A stretch of DNA of 64,000 bases, from contig NZ_FOGB01000005.1 of assembly GCF_900111095.1 (NCBI RefSeq), forward strand, positions 98,561 through 162,560, given 5' to 3'. This stretch comes from Amphritea atlantica. Its GTDB lineage: Bacteria; Pseudomonadota; Gammaproteobacteria; Pseudomonadales; Balneatricaceae. The notes below the pieces were generated by a model. That model saw nothing but the letters and a program-made list of their open reading frames with translations, made no database searches and had not been told where the DNA came from. The translations under genes and the position numbers were made by a program. This document shows positions 16,936 to 26,802 of the stretch, in pieces; position 1 is the stretch's first letter; each line of letters begins with the position of its first letter.

Positions 16936-17934
16936 ATGAAATATCTGTTGTGCGCTCTCAGCCTGATACTGACACTAACACTGTTTTCCCCGGCACAGGC
17001 AGCCGAACTACTGGTATATTCGACAAAAAATGCCAGCTACCTAAAACCACTTTTTGATCAGTACTCCCGCGAAACCGGGAATACGGTAAGCTATCTGGTG
17101 GCGCCCGCCAGCACTCTGATCGCCCGTCTGGAAGCGGAAGGGGTCAACAGTCAGGCAGACCTGTTATTAACCACCGGTGCCGCCAGTCTCTGGCTGGCAG
17201 CGCATAAAGGTCTGACAGCGCCGGTAGCCTCGACCACGCTGGAAGACAATATTCCCGGGCACCTGCGATCTCCTGACAACCATTGGTTTGGCTTTGCCAA
17301 ACGCACTCAGACACTGATCTACAACAGTGCCAGTCTGAACAAAGCCGAGCTGCAGGGCTATGCTGATCTGGCGGATAAACGCTGGCAGGGCAACCTCTGC
17401 CTGCGGACATCACAACAACCCTATACCCAATCCCTGGTGGCGATGCTGATTAACCGGGAGGGGGAACAGAAAACCCTGGCCATGCTGCAGGGCTGGGTCG
17501 ATAACCTGGCGGTACGCCCGTTTGCAGAGGATGCACAGATATTCCCGGCGATGGAGCAGCAGATCTGCGATGTCAGTATCGTCAACGCCTACTACTTCGC
17601 CCGCTATCAGCATCAACACCCTGACACCCCTCTGAAACTGTTCTGGGCCGATCAGGATAGCAGCGGCGTCCATGTGGATATCACCGGTGCAGCGGTCACC
17701 GCCCATGCCCCGCACAGAGAACAGGCTATCGACCTGCTGGAATGGCTGACCACAAAACCGGCGCAGGCATTGTACGCCGGGCTGAGTCTGGAGTACCCGG
17801 TAAACAGACAGGTCTATCCTGTGCGCGAAGTCGGCCGGCGGGGCCGTTTTATCGAAGACCCGGCCAACCTGTCAGCCAGCGGAGCCAACCGGGAACGGGC
17901 TATCGTGTTGTTACAGCAGGCGGGATACCGCTAG
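16936..17934 (+). CDS. Periplasmic iron(III)-binding ABC-type protein
   Basis: 332 residues from the ATG at 16936 (AAAGGTGAAC ahead); the longer reading from 16888 lacks a signal peptide at its start. Signal peptide MKYLLCALSLILTLTLFSPAQAA, then a FbpA/FutA-like fold: LLVYSTKNASYLKPLFDQYS, VSYLVAPASTLIARLEAEG, and the tyrosine pair in SIVNAYYFARYQ that usually binds ferric iron. No permease or ATPase genes follow, so it must work with a transporter encoded elsewhere. Last gene of the iron locus, ending 2 bases from polB. Confidence 0.85.
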   Translation: MKYLLCALSLILTLTLFSPAQAAELLVYSTKNASYLKPLFDQYSRETGNTVSYLVAPASTLIARLEAEGVNSQADLLLTTGAASLWLAAHKGLTAPVASTTLEDNIPGHLRSPDNHWFGFAKRTQTLIYNSASLNKAELQGYADLADKRWQGNLCLRTSQQPYTQSLVAMLINREGEQKTLAMLQGWVDNLAVRPFAEDAQIFPAMEQQICDVSIVNAYYFARYQHQHPDTPLKLFWADQDSSGVHVDITGAAVTAHAPHREQAIDLLEWLTTKPAQALYAGLSLEYPVNRQVYPVREVGRRGRFIEDPANLSASGANRERAIVLLQQAGYR

Positions 17935-17936
17935 CG

Positions 17937-20342
17937 TTAAAACAGATCGATCTGCGGGACATACAGCGCCTCGAAACTATCGTTCAGAAACATCAGGATG
18001 CTGTCCGCCACCGGTGTCAGCTGACGATCAAGATAGTGCTGATAGTCGATGGGAGAGCTGGCAAACATCCGCGGTTCCGGGCCGTTCACGGTTATCAGAT
18101 ACTCGATGTACATCCCGGCGGTGAAGGGCCGCTTCTTTCCCTCCCGGGCAAACCGGTCCTGAGCTTTCTGCGCCGCCTGAACATGGGGCGGCCGGTTTTT
18201 ACTGTACTCATCCAGCGGCCGGCGCAGCCGTTTACGGTATACCAGCTCATCATCCAGCTCACCCGCTTTCAACTGACTGACAACCTGTTTGAGATAGTCG
18301 GCATAAGCGGCATCGCTGAAGATCAGCCGGTACAGTTCCCGCTGCACCCGCCGGGCCAGCGGTGTCCAGTCGGAGCGAACGGATTCCAGCCCTTTAAAGA
18401 TCAGCTCCTCCCGGCCATCATCAAAGTGGCGTACACCGGCATAACGTTTTTTGGTGCCTTTCTCCGAATGACGCATAGTAGGCATCAGGAAACGACGGTA
18501 GTGAGTTTCATACTCCAGCTCCAGATGGCAGGGTAAACCAAAACGCTGCTGCACCTCGTCCTGCCACCAGCCATTAAGAAACTGCTCCAGCTTACGCCCC
18601 TCTTGCGGTGCTTGTTCCACCGGAAAGTCATCCCCCAGCCAGACAAACACCGAATCGGTGTCACCATAGATAACGGTGTAACCAAACTGCTGCTCGATCT
18701 TCGCCTTAGTGCGGGTCAGAATCTCATGGCCACGCAGGGTAATCGAGCCGGCCAGACGCTGATCAAAGAAACGACACACATTGGAGCCCAGCACCCCGTA
18801 GAAGCTGTTCATGATGATCTTGATCGCCTGGGACAGCGGCGCATTTTTTTCCGCTTTAGCCCGGTCCCTCGCCTGCCACAAGCGTTCAATAATATCGGGT
18901 AGAATCGCCTCTTTGCGGGAGAAGATCGCGTGATTAAAACCAGGCACCAGGTCCTCTGGGGGACATTCCGTACCGGTGCCCTGCGCCAGGGCGTATGGGT
19001 CCACCATAAAGGTGCGGATAATACTCGGATACAGGCTTTTAAAATCCAGCACCAGCACCTGATGATAGAGCCCCGGACGGGACTCCATCACATAGCCCCC
19101 CGGCGCCCCCATCTGCGATTCACCGGAGGCATACACCGGGGCCACATAACCTTTGCGGTGCAGGCGGGGCAGATACTGGTTATCAAACGCGGCCGCCGAA
19201 CCACCCACTTTATCCAGCGGCAGACCGGTCAGGCGGCTGCGCTCGATCAGATAATGCAGCAACTGGGCGTGTTCGAAGATATCCCACACCAGCTTACAGT
19301 CTTCCAGATTGTACTCCGCCAGCTGTCGTGGATTTTCCCGATAGACCTGCTGAATCTCTTCGCCCCGGTTGAGGCCCTCATCCATCTGTTGCCCCAGCAG
19401 TTTGCCGCGCTTCAGCATCTGATTAGACACATATTCCAGAGAGAAGCTTTCGAACTGCCAGGTGGCACCTTTGAGGGTATCGATACCATCCAACACCACC
19501 CGTCCGGCGATGCGACAAAACCACTTACCGTTGGCTGATTCAATCACCTGAATACGACTGCCATCACGGCCCAGGTTCAACGGCACCTGGAGGCGTCTGG
19601 CCCGTTCCTGCAGCACCCGGAAGTCAAAACCAACTACATTCCAGCCGATATAGATATCCGGATCACAACGCTCCACTTCACGAACAAACGCCTGCAGCAG
19701 CGCTCGTTCATCGTTGACATATTCCAGCCAGGGTTCGTTCGGGCCATCGCCAACAATCAACACCTTACTCAGCTGATCGGAATAGAGGCCGATGGAAAAG
19801 ATCCGGTCCGCGCGCAGGGTGGTTTCGATATCCACCGACAGCATTGTCAGCGTCGGCTGAAGCTCAGCAGGCTGCAACTGCACCCCATGCTCGCCGACAC
19901 GTACCCGGGCGCTATCCTGAATAAAACGCTCCATCAGAAACCGGTCGACCGGACGGATATCCTCTTCGATCATCGGGATAGCATAGGTTTGCAGCAGATC
20001 GGTCAGTTGCCGATAGGTTGTCAGCGAACGGCAGTAAAGGCCGTAAACCGGACGCTGCTGCAGGTCTTTAAGTTGTAGTGGCTGCAGTCGCCAGCCCGGA
20101 GAGTCCTGCGATGAGGGGGGAAGCTGTGACGCCAGCAGGGATTTAATCCGGGGGAGATCCTCTTCAAGGACAAAAAACACCCCCTCCTGCCCAGGCACGG
20201 TAACGGAAAAAACACTCTCGCCGGATTTCAGCCAGAACTGGAAACTGATCCCCTCCGGTGTATCAAACTGCTGCCGGGTGAGAATAAACCCCTCACGCGC
20301 TGTGCCGGCAGCGGCGTTTGGCAGTTTCACCGTGTCAGCCAA
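17937..20342 (-). CDS. polB: DNA polymerase II (family B)
   Basis: 801 residues, close to E. coli Pol II (783). 3'-5' exonuclease motifs: SVDIETT, YIGWNVVGFD and YNLEDCKLV. Polymerase motifs: VLDFKSLYPSI (A), KIIMNSFYGVLGS (B), YGDTDSVFVW (C). It performs error-prone or restart synthesis after DNA damage. Its start overlaps the end of mvaD by 8 bases, making it the last gene of the mevalonate operon; that is unusual because Pol II is normally SOS-controlled from its own promoter. No LexA box was evident in the immediately upstream coding sequence, but I could not search exhaustively. Confidence 0.93.
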   Translation of the reverse strand: MADTVKLPNAAAGTAREGFILTRQQFDTPEGISFQFWLKSGESVFSVTVPGQEGVFFVLEEDLPRIKSLLASQLPPSSQDSPGWRLQPLQLKDLQQRPVYGLYCRSLTTYRQLTDLLQTYAIPMIEEDIRPVDRFLMERFIQDSARVRVGEHGVQLQPAELQPTLTMLSVDIETTLRADRIFSIGLYSDQLSKVLIVGDGPNEPWLEYVNDERALLQAFVREVERCDPDIYIGWNVVGFDFRVLQERARRLQVPLNLGRDGSRIQVIESANGKWFCRIAGRVVLDGIDTLKGATWQFESFSLEYVSNQMLKRGKLLGQQMDEGLNRGEEIQQVYRENPRQLAEYNLEDCKLVWDIFEHAQLLHYLIERSRLTGLPLDKVGGSAAAFDNQYLPRLHRKGYVAPVYASGESQMGAPGGYVMESRPGLYHQVLVLDFKSLYPSIIRTFMVDPYALAQGTGTECPPEDLVPGFNHAIFSRKEAILPDIIERLWQARDRAKAEKNAPLSQAIKIIMNSFYGVLGSNVCRFFDQRLAGSITLRGHEILTRTKAKIEQQFGYTVIYGDTDSVFVWLGDDFPVEQAPQEGRKLEQFLNGWWQDEVQQRFGLPCHLELEYETHYRRFLMPTMRHSEKGTKKRYAGVRHFDDGREELIFKGLESVRSDWTPLARRVQRELYRLIFSDAAYADYLKQVVSQLKAGELDDELVYRKRLRRPLDEYSKNRPPHVQAAQKAQDRFAREGKKRPFTAGMYIEYLITVNGPEPRMFASSPIDYQHYLDRQLTPVADSILMFLNDSFEALYVPQIDLF

Positions 20343-21342
20343 ACGGTCTGATCACTTCCAGACCGGGAAAGCGCTGTTTCACTGCGGTTTCAGCGTCGGC
20401 GGTAAACAGCAGTTTAAGATTGGGACCGGCATCCATAGTGAAGTAAAGCTCCAGCCCTTCAGCACGGGCCTGCCAGATCGTCTGCATGGCGGCAACGGAG
20501 TCCGGTTGCCAGTAGAGCAGCGGCGGCCAGGAGGCGATCATCGTGGCGTGCATCGACAGAGCGTTCTGTTCAGCGGTCTCCCCCAGTCGGGTAAAACTCT
20601 GGTCGGCAATCGCCTGGTGCAGACGTTCCAGATCGGCCGCGGCCTGCAAGGGCCAGCTCTGATAGAGATGGGCGGTCTCAACCGTGCGGTTCATGCCGGC
20701 ACGGGAATCAACCGCTTTCTCTCCGGTGTTCACCTTTACCAGACCAATTCGCAGTTGCGGCCAACTGACATCTAATGGCAGCGCGAAACTATCCATGCCA
20801 TCTTCTCGAATCCCCATCTGCCACTCCACAAACCCCTCATAGAGCGAACGGCTGGCACTGCCGCTCCCCATCCGGGCAAAGGCGGACAGCACCGAAGGTT
20901 CCAGATTTAATCCGTAGAACTGGTCGACAGCCAGCATCAGGGCAGCAAAGCCGGAAGCAGATGACGCCAACCCCGCAGCAGTGGGAATATTATTCTCAGT
21001 TTCGACCCTGACACAGTGATCGGCGCCGCGACGGAACAGATCGATAAAAGCGATCACCTTACGGGCAAACTTATCCCCGGCAGCCACTTGTGCACCGTTG
21101 AGCCAGACCTGATCGGTATCACTGATGCAGATACGGGTTTTGCTGCCCAGATGCGCCAGCGAGACCGACAGGCTGCTGTTTACCGGCAGGTTCAACTCTG
21201 CATCCCGCTTGCCCCAGTATTTACACAGGGCGATATTACTGGGTGCAAACTGCGTGTCACTACTATCAGCCACCGGCGTAACCGTTGCCGGCAGATAGTT
21301 ATTAATCACACTCTGTTTGTTTACCGGTTTAGAGATATTCAA
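20335..21342 (-). CDS. mvaD: Diphosphomevalonate decarboxylase
   Basis: 335 residues, GHMP family. NIALCKYWGKRDAELNLPVNSS near the N-terminus, the phosphate loop AGLASSASGFAAL, and the catalytic Asp in TMDAGPNLK. It makes isopentenyl diphosphate from mevalonate diphosphate. Overlaps the kinase gene upstream by 14 bases and polB downstream by 8. Confidence 0.92.
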   Translation of the reverse strand: MNISKPVNKQSVINNYLPATVTPVADSSDTQFAPSNIALCKYWGKRDAELNLPVNSSLSVSLAHLGSKTRICISDTDQVWLNGAQVAAGDKFARKVIAFIDLFRRGADHCVRVETENNIPTAAGLASSASGFAALMLAVDQFYGLNLEPSVLSAFARMGSGSASRSLYEGFVEWQMGIREDGMDSFALPLDVSWPQLRIGLVKVNTGEKAVDSRAGMNRTVETAHLYQSWPLQAAADLERLHQAIADQSFTRLGETAEQNALSMHATMIASWPPLLYWQPDSVAAMQTIWQARAEGLELYFTMDAGPNLKLLFTADAETAVKQRFPGLEVIRPFG

Positions 21343-22270
21343 CCGTCACCCCCTCCGCAGACACCGCCACAGGTATTTGTTCGTAAGTCAAACGATAGTC
21401 GGATGGATTGCCTAGTGCCAGTACACAGTCCCCCAATCCTGATCCTGAAATTTTCGCCCCCAGCACCTCAGGAGAGCTGCGCAGACTATAAATAATCTCC
21501 GCCAGGTTGCGGTCATTCACCCCCAGCGCGTCCATCAGCCCCTGATAGATATTCATTAACCGTCCCAGCTGCGGCCAGTCAGCTCTGTCGACCGCCTGCT
21601 CTGCCTGCTCTGCGGTCTGCCCCATCAACTGGTACAGCCCGGTATACAGCTGCGGCGCCTGTGCTGCAAACCCTTCAACCCGTTTCAGCACATCCGGGGT
21701 TTTCATCTTGTAACCGACGTAGAACAGACTGATCGGGGGAATCCCCCCCAGTGCCCGAATCTGCGGTTCGGTACCGGGTAATGCCACTGTGTACCCCACC
21801 ACACCACCATAGACAGCAGCCACCAGGTCGGTGCCGGACCCCCGGCCATCCTGCACCTGATGCACCACAGAGAGGGCTTCCTTAAAGAGTATCAGCGGAT
21901 CGCTGCACGGTTTGCCGGCAAAAGCCTGTAACGCCGTTACCACTGCTGCGGTAACGGCGGCTGAAGAACCCAGTCCGACGGTGTGGGAAAACTCTGTCTG
22001 AATCAGCAGATCAAAACCGCCAGGAAGCACGGCGGCCTGACGCTGGATAGCGGTCAGCACAAAGCTGAGTTCAGTCGAAGGTAGGAGCTGGTCGAGTTCT
22101 GAGCGGTACTGCGCCAGCGCCGAATCGATTGTCACGGTGCGGTCAGCTCTGGGGGTCAGGGTCACAGCGATACGTTTATCCACGGCACAGGCCAGCGCCC
22201 GCTGACCAAACAGTACAGCGTGCTCCCCCATCAGCATCAGGCTGCCCGGTGCTGTCACCTTAATCTTCAA
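21329..22270 (-). CDS. GHMP kinase of the mevalonate pathway (mevalonate kinase-like)
   Basis: 313 residues. VTAPGSLMLMGEHAVLFG (motif 1), HTVGLGSSAAVTAAVV (ATP loop), and AKISGSGLGDCVLAL (motif 3). The C-terminal YQGLMDALGVNDRNLAEI matches the mevalonate-kinase pattern. Since the operon needs one mevalonate kinase and one phosphomevalonate kinase and contains two such genes, this and its neighbour must share the two steps; I cannot tell which does which. Overlaps both neighbours. Confidence 0.85.
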   Translation of the reverse strand: MKIKVTAPGSLMLMGEHAVLFGQRALACAVDKRIAVTLTPRADRTVTIDSALAQYRSELDQLLPSTELSFVLTAIQRQAAVLPGGFDLLIQTEFSHTVGLGSSAAVTAAVVTALQAFAGKPCSDPLILFKEALSVVHQVQDGRGSGTDLVAAVYGGVVGYTVALPGTEPQIRALGGIPPISLFYVGYKMKTPDVLKRVEGFAAQAPQLYTGLYQLMGQTAEQAEQAVDRADWPQLGRLMNIYQGLMDALGVNDRNLAEIIYSLRSSPEVLGAKISGSGLGDCVLALGNPSDYRLTYEQIPVAVSAEGVTVEYL

Positions 22271-23261
22271 GTCTGGCTCCCTCGCTATCTTCCTCTATCG
22301 CCATAAAACTATAGCCGCTTTGCTGGCAAAGCGATGTCAGGTCGCCACCTGGCAGATAGGCGATCAGTGCTCCGGCCGAATCACCGGATACCGCACCGGC
22401 ACCACTCACTTTGGCCGCTCCGCCCAGGTTTTCCAGCGACTGAATAAACTGCTGTACCGGCTCCGGTACCACACCGATCGCGGTCAGCAGACGGTGATTT
22501 TCCCGCATCAGTTGCCGTGGATCATCGCCTTTAACGATGATCGCACTCAGTTGCCGGGTAAGTTCGGCAAACACCTGCCACAGATCCGATTCACCAAAGC
22601 GGCGGCGAACAACATCAACACACTCCCCGGTGCCCACCCGTGGTATGCCGGTATGAATATAGTACCAGCCCTCACCCAACCGGACCGGCAGTTGCTCAAC
22701 CTGACCGGCAGCCACCTGCACCATACCGCCGTATGAGACGGTGGCCGCATCGATCAGTCCGCCCCGCCCATGGCAGAGACGTTCGCAGTAACGTACCCGC
22801 TGAAACAGCTGAGCGGTTGTAAGTGGTTGTGAGAAAAGCGTCTGCCCCAGGACCGTTACAGCAGCACCCAGTGCGGCAGAGGACCCCATCCCCGACCCCA
22901 GCGGCAATTGAGAACGGATCTCCAGCGTTAAACCGCCAGCAGGATCATCATTATTAAGGCATTGACTGAGCGCATAAAGCGCAAGCTGATGGGGGGCTTC
23001 GAGAATCTCTCCGGCTCCCAGCAGGCCCTGCTCAAACTGTGTAAAACGCTGATTCAAATGCTCCGCCAGCTGGCGCAGCTCGGGCCAGCTGATCTGTGTC
23101 TGCCAGCCCGCTTCGGGCAAACTCAGACTCAGACCATCAATGGCAGCGGGCGAACTGTGGCAATGGATATAGCGGTTAACCGCCAGGGCGATAGCTGGTG
23201 CCCCATAGACTGCCGAGTGTTCTCCACTGAGAATCAGCTTACCGGGGGCACACGCCTTCAT
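22260..23261 (-). CDS. GHMP kinase of the mevalonate pathway (mevalonate or phosphomevalonate kinase)
   Basis: 333 residues. ACAPGKLILSGEHSAVYGAP (motif 1), LPLGSGMGSSAALGAAV (ATP loop), AKVSGAGAVSGDSAGALIAY (motif 3; the usual second Gly-rich part reads AVSGDS). NHRLLTAIGV is also mevalonate-kinase-like. Together with the adjacent GHMP kinase it should cover phosphorylation of mevalonate and mevalonate phosphate. Overlaps that gene by 11 bases. Confidence 0.85.
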   Translation of the reverse strand: MKACAPGKLILSGEHSAVYGAPAIALAVNRYIHCHSSPAAIDGLSLSLPEAGWQTQISWPELRQLAEHLNQRFTQFEQGLLGAGEILEAPHQLALYALSQCLNNDDPAGGLTLEIRSQLPLGSGMGSSAALGAAVTVLGQTLFSQPLTTAQLFQRVRYCERLCHGRGGLIDAATVSYGGMVQVAAGQVEQLPVRLGEGWYYIHTGIPRVGTGECVDVVRRRFGESDLWQVFAELTRQLSAIIVKGDDPRQLMRENHRLLTAIGVVPEPVQQFIQSLENLGGAAKVSGAGAVSGDSAGALIAYLPGGDLTSLCQQSGYSFMAIEEDSEGARLED

Positions 23262-23288
23262 GAAACAGAGCCCTTAACTGAAGCGCCC

Positions 23289-24455
23289 TTAGCAGGCGAT
23301 ATATTCACGCTTATGATGAGAGATCCCCACCAGACGGAAACGTCCCGTGGTACCTTCGGTCTTGGTGTGTACACCGCCATCCACCGGGTCGGTGTCGTTA
23401 TACAGTTCCAGATACTCTTCATAGGACACTTCACTACGGGCTTCGAGCATCGTCTGGTGTCTGTCGCCGTGCAGATATTTCTCATAGCCAGCGACAATCT
23501 TTCCAGAAAAAAACTCGGCAACCGAACCAGAACCATAACTGAAAAAGCCCACCCGTTTACCCGCCAGATTTTGTTTGCAGTTTTCCAGCAGTGAAGCCAG
23601 GCCGATATACATGGACGCGGTATAGCTGTTGCCGATAATACGGTTATACAGCAGCGTGTCTTCAACCTGCAGATCCAGCAGTTCGGGGGACAGTGCGCTG
23701 CGATTGATCCGCGCCAGATGCTTGTGTGCTTTCTGAGCCATCCGGGTAAACGGCAGGTGATAGCAGAAGTGCTGGAAATCATTGAAGGCCAGCGAACTGA
23801 CTTCGCAGAAATGCTCCCAGGCATGCTTCAGCGATTGCAGATAGATCTTGGTGGAATATTTACCATCCACCAGTGCAGTAGAACGGTAATTGGGACGCCA
23901 GAAGTCCATCACATCTTCGGTGTGGTTACCCACCTCAGGATCGAGCTCCACCAGACGGGGACTGGCGGCAATCAACATGGCAACCGCACCGCATCCCTGA
24001 GTCGCCTCGCCGGAGGTTCCCAGATCATATCGCGCTACATCAGACGCGATCACTAACACCTTTTTTTCTGGCTGACGGGCAACCAGAGCACAGGCCATCT
24101 GAATCGCGGCGGTGGCACTGTAGCAGGCCTGTTTCAGCTCCACCACGCGACACCGGGATGTCAGCCCCAGTAAACGGTGGACATAGACACCCGCAGATTT
24201 CGACTGATCGATACCGGTCTCGGTGGCAAACATGACGGTGCTGATCGCATCAGTCCCGACCCGCTCTACCAGAGGCAGAGCAGCATTGGCTGCCATCGTC
24301 ACCACATCTTCATCCGGAGCAGGCATTCCCATTTTTTCCTGCCCAATCCCCTGATAATACTTGTCAGGATCGATCTCCTGGACCATCGCCAGGTTTTTCA
24401 GATCCAGAAAATAGTTGGAGGTGTAAAAGCTGATTTCATCAATACCGACGGACAT
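23289..24455 (-). CDS. mvaS: Hydroxymethylglutaryl-CoA synthase
   Basis: 388 residues, standard bacterial length. The three catalytic residues fall at positions typical for bacterial HMGS: Glu79 (MFATET), Cys111 (LKQACYSATA) and His233 (FCYHLPFTRMA). Condenses acetyl-CoA with acetoacetyl-CoA, the entry step of the mevalonate pathway. Sits between the isomerase and kinase genes. Confidence 0.93.
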   Translation of the reverse strand: MSVGIDEISFYTSNYFLDLKNLAMVQEIDPDKYYQGIGQEKMGMPAPDEDVVTMAANAALPLVERVGTDAISTVMFATETGIDQSKSAGVYVHRLLGLTSRCRVVELKQACYSATAAIQMACALVARQPEKKVLVIASDVARYDLGTSGEATQGCGAVAMLIAASPRLVELDPEVGNHTEDVMDFWRPNYRSTALVDGKYSTKIYLQSLKHAWEHFCEVSSLAFNDFQHFCYHLPFTRMAQKAHKHLARINRSALSPELLDLQVEDTLLYNRIIGNSYTASMYIGLASLLENCKQNLAGKRVGFFSYGSGSVAEFFSGKIVAGYEKYLHGDRHQTMLEARSEVSYEEYLELYNDTDPVDGGVHTKTEGTTGRFRLVGISHHKREYIAC

Positions 24456-24470
24456 ACGTACTTAAAATCC

Positions 24471-25502
24471 TCAACGCTCGCCCAGAATGAGAGCCCGATT
24501 CATAAATAAACTGTTCACATCCGGCGCGCCCAGCAAAAACATAGCTGTAGTGAATTCACGCCGGCGTTGCTCTATTACCCTGACCACTGAATCGACGGAT
24601 TCCATTGCCGGTTTCAGGAACGGTGCGGCCATGCCGCAGAGCGAGGCGCCGAGTATAACAGATTTAACCATATCAATCCCATCCCTGAGACCGCCACTGG
24701 CGATGAAACCTGCACTATTTTGATACGGTTGCACCAGTTTCAGCGCCTGCGGCGTCGGAATACCCCAATCCTGGAAACAAAGTCCCAGATCATCGTCACT
24801 GGCAGCACTGCGATGATGTTCGATACGACTCCACGAGGTCCCGCCTGCGCCGGCCAGATCAAACCACTTTATACCCGCGGCAAGACCCGCTTCTATATCC
24901 AGAGGCGAAAGTCCCGCCCCCACCTCTTTCAGCAGTACCGGCTGCGACAGCCCTGCGGCCACCGCGGCAATTTTTTCCTGCAGCCCAAAGAAATCAGTAT
25001 CACCCTCCGGCTGTACCGCTTCCTGCAGCGGATTCAGATGCAGATAGAGACCATCCGCCTGTAGCAGATCAACCGCCTGCTGGCACTGTTCAAGGGAAAA
25101 ACCATAGTTCAGCTGAACCGCACCGATATTACCCAGCAAAACGGTATTCGGCGCATAGGTGCGCAGATCAAAACTGTCCCGCGCCGCCGGCTGAGTAAAC
25201 ATCACCCGCTGAGACCCCACCGCCAGCGCCACACCGGTGCGCTCAGCGGCTTCGGCAAGATTGCGGTTAATGGTTTTAATCAATGCGTGGTCGCCACCGG
25301 TCATCGAAGAGATCAGCAGCGGAAAGCTGAGCTTTTTGCCCAGAAACTCAACCGAGGGGTCAATCTGATCCAGCGCCAGCTCAGGCAGTCCCCGATGACA
25401 TAGCTGGATCTGATCAAAAAATCGTCCGTCACGATCTGTCTTGGGGTCATTTTCGATCGCCCGGATATGCTCAATTTTTCGGTCGTTCGTCTGATCAGAC
25501 AT
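24471..25502 (-). CDS. fni: Type 2 isopentenyl-diphosphate delta-isomerase
   Basis: 343 residues, FMN-dependent TIM barrel. ISSMTGG near residue 65, [19 protein letters not shown] and [14 protein letters not shown] are the FMN/substrate motifs of the type 2 enzyme. Interconverts IPP and DMAPP. Its ATG overlaps the stop region of the HMG-CoA reductase gene by one base. Confidence 0.93.
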   Translation of the reverse strand: MSDQTNDRKIEHIRAIENDPKTDRDGRFFDQIQLCHRGLPELALDQIDPSVEFLGKKLSFPLLISSMTGGDHALIKTINRNLAEAAERTGVALAVGSQRVMFTQPAARDSFDLRTYAPNTVLLGNIGAVQLNYGFSLEQCQQAVDLLQADGLYLHLNPLQEAVQPEGDTDFFGLQEKIAAVAAGLSQPVLLKEVGAGLSPLDIEAGLAAGIKWFDLAGAGGTSWSRIEHHRSAASDDDLGLCFQDWGIPTPQALKLVQPYQNSAGFIASGGLRDGIDMVKSVILGASLCGMAAPFLKPAMESVDSVVRVIEQRRREFTTAMFLLGAPDVNSLFMNRALILGER

Positions 25503-26656
25503 CAGCGTTCCATTTTCAGATGGGATTCCATCAACTCACCCGGATTCGTCTGAGCAGCCATCAGAGACAGCTCACCACAGAGCACCGTGGCAGCGCAGAT
25601 AGCGGCCAGTCGGCGGGCATTTTCACCCGGCTCCCGGGACTCTTTACAGCCAAGGGCAGCGAGATTCTGCTCAACAAAATCGATCCCTTTGCCATTGCCT
25701 ACGCTGCCGACAATCAGATTTGGCAGTGTGCAGGAGAAATAGAGATCCCCATTGCGCACCTCGGCATGCACAATCCCCTGCGAGCCTTCAATAATATTGG
25801 CCGCATCCTGCCCGGTGGCCAGATAAAACGCCAGTAGCATATTAGCATAATGGGCATTGGCGCTGCGCAAGCCGCCCGCCACCATCGTGCCGATAAGGTT
25901 TTTCTTGATGTTCAGGTCGACCACCTTCTCCGGAGTGGTCTTAAGCCGCCGTTCACAAAGCGCCCGGGGAATCAGGATCTCACTGATGACGTATTTACCC
26001 CGGCCAAGAATACCGTTGACAGCGGTGGCTTTTTTATCGGAACAGTAGTTTGCCGAGATCGAAGAGTAGCGTAGCTGAGGATATTCACTCAGAATCCACG
26101 GAATCAGCTTATCTGCCGCATTGGTCACCATGTTATGGCCCGAGGCATCCCCGGTGGTAAACTCCAGACGCAGATAGATCAGATTGGCTACGATCTGACT
26201 GTTCATCTCGATCAGTTTGGCAAACCGGCTGGTGGTTGCCACCACCTGGTTCAGATCATCCTTACGGGATTTGATCGATTCCAGAGCTTTGTATGCCTCT
26301 AAGGCATCCTCTGCTTCCAGCAGAATTGAACGGCTCATCCGCTCATCGACAACGGTGGTCTTTATACCCTCGTCGGTCAGTGCTGAAATCCTCGCGCCCC
26401 GGCCAACCGAAGGCCAGAGGGGCGTTTCATAGGTTGCCAGAGGCACTGACACTTTTTCGTTCAGGACATGTCCACTGATCTTTATCGGCCCGACGGTACG
26501 CATCGGAATCGGTGCTTGCTGGACTTTATGGGATTTCATAATCTCTCGGTACAATAAAAAAGGGCTGCTGCAATCATATGAGTATGACCTGCACTGCAAC
26601 CCTTCAGGAAGCTCGTTTAGAGTGGGGATTTTATATAGCCCCTCCTCATTATGCAA
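25502..26656 (-). CDS. mvaA: Hydroxymethylglutaryl-CoA reductase, class I type
   Basis: 384 residues if read from a TTG at 26656; an ATG at 26539 would give 345 residues. Neither start has a good ribosome site. Catalytic residues of class I reductases are all visible: Glu in LATYETPLW, Lys in NYCSDKKATAVN, Asp in GQDAANI and His in MESHLKMER, together with TGDASGHNM. This resembles the eukaryotic/archaeal class I rather than the usual bacterial class II enzyme. It reduces HMG-CoA to mevalonate. First gene of the mevalonate operon. A hairpin plus T6 on the coding strand at 26555-26602 falls between the two possible starts. Confidence 0.88.
   Translation of the reverse strand: MHNEEGLYKIPTLNELPEGLQCRSYSYDCSSPFLLYREIMKSHKVQQAPIPMRTVGPIKISGHVLNEKVSVPLATYETPLWPSVGRGARISALTDEGIKTTVVDERMSRSILLEAEDALEAYKALESIKSRKDDLNQVVATTSRFAKLIEMNSQIVANLIYLRLEFTTGDASGHNMVTNAADKLIPWILSEYPQLRYSSISANYCSDKKATAVNGILGRGKYVISEILIPRALCERRLKTTPEKVVDLNIKKNLIGTMVAGGLRSANAHYANMLLAFYLATGQDAANIIEGSQGIVHAEVRNGDLYFSCTLPNLIVGSVGNGKGIDFVEQNLAALGCKESREPGENARRLAAICAATVLCGELSLMAAQTNPGELMESHLKMER
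26555..26602 (-). promoter_or_regulatory. Possible attenuator hairpin ahead of mvaA
   Basis: On the minus strand GGGTTGC (26596-26602) can pair with GCAGCCC (26562-26568), followed directly by six T. If mvaA starts at the ATG at 26539 this is a leader terminator/attenuator for the mevalonate operon; if it starts at the TTG at 26656, the sequence is coding and the pairing may be chance. The loop of 27 bases is long for a strong terminator. Confidence 0.35.
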
Positions 26657-26802
26657 TCAAAGGACCACTGGCGCTCCCCTGAGCCATGACGCAGGTCAGC
26701 CGCTAATTTGTACCCAAATTGCCAGCGCGGACTTGACCCGCCGAAACAAGGCCCGCCATACTTAGCGAAATCTTACCTATCAGACCAGCGGAAAACGGGC
26801 CT

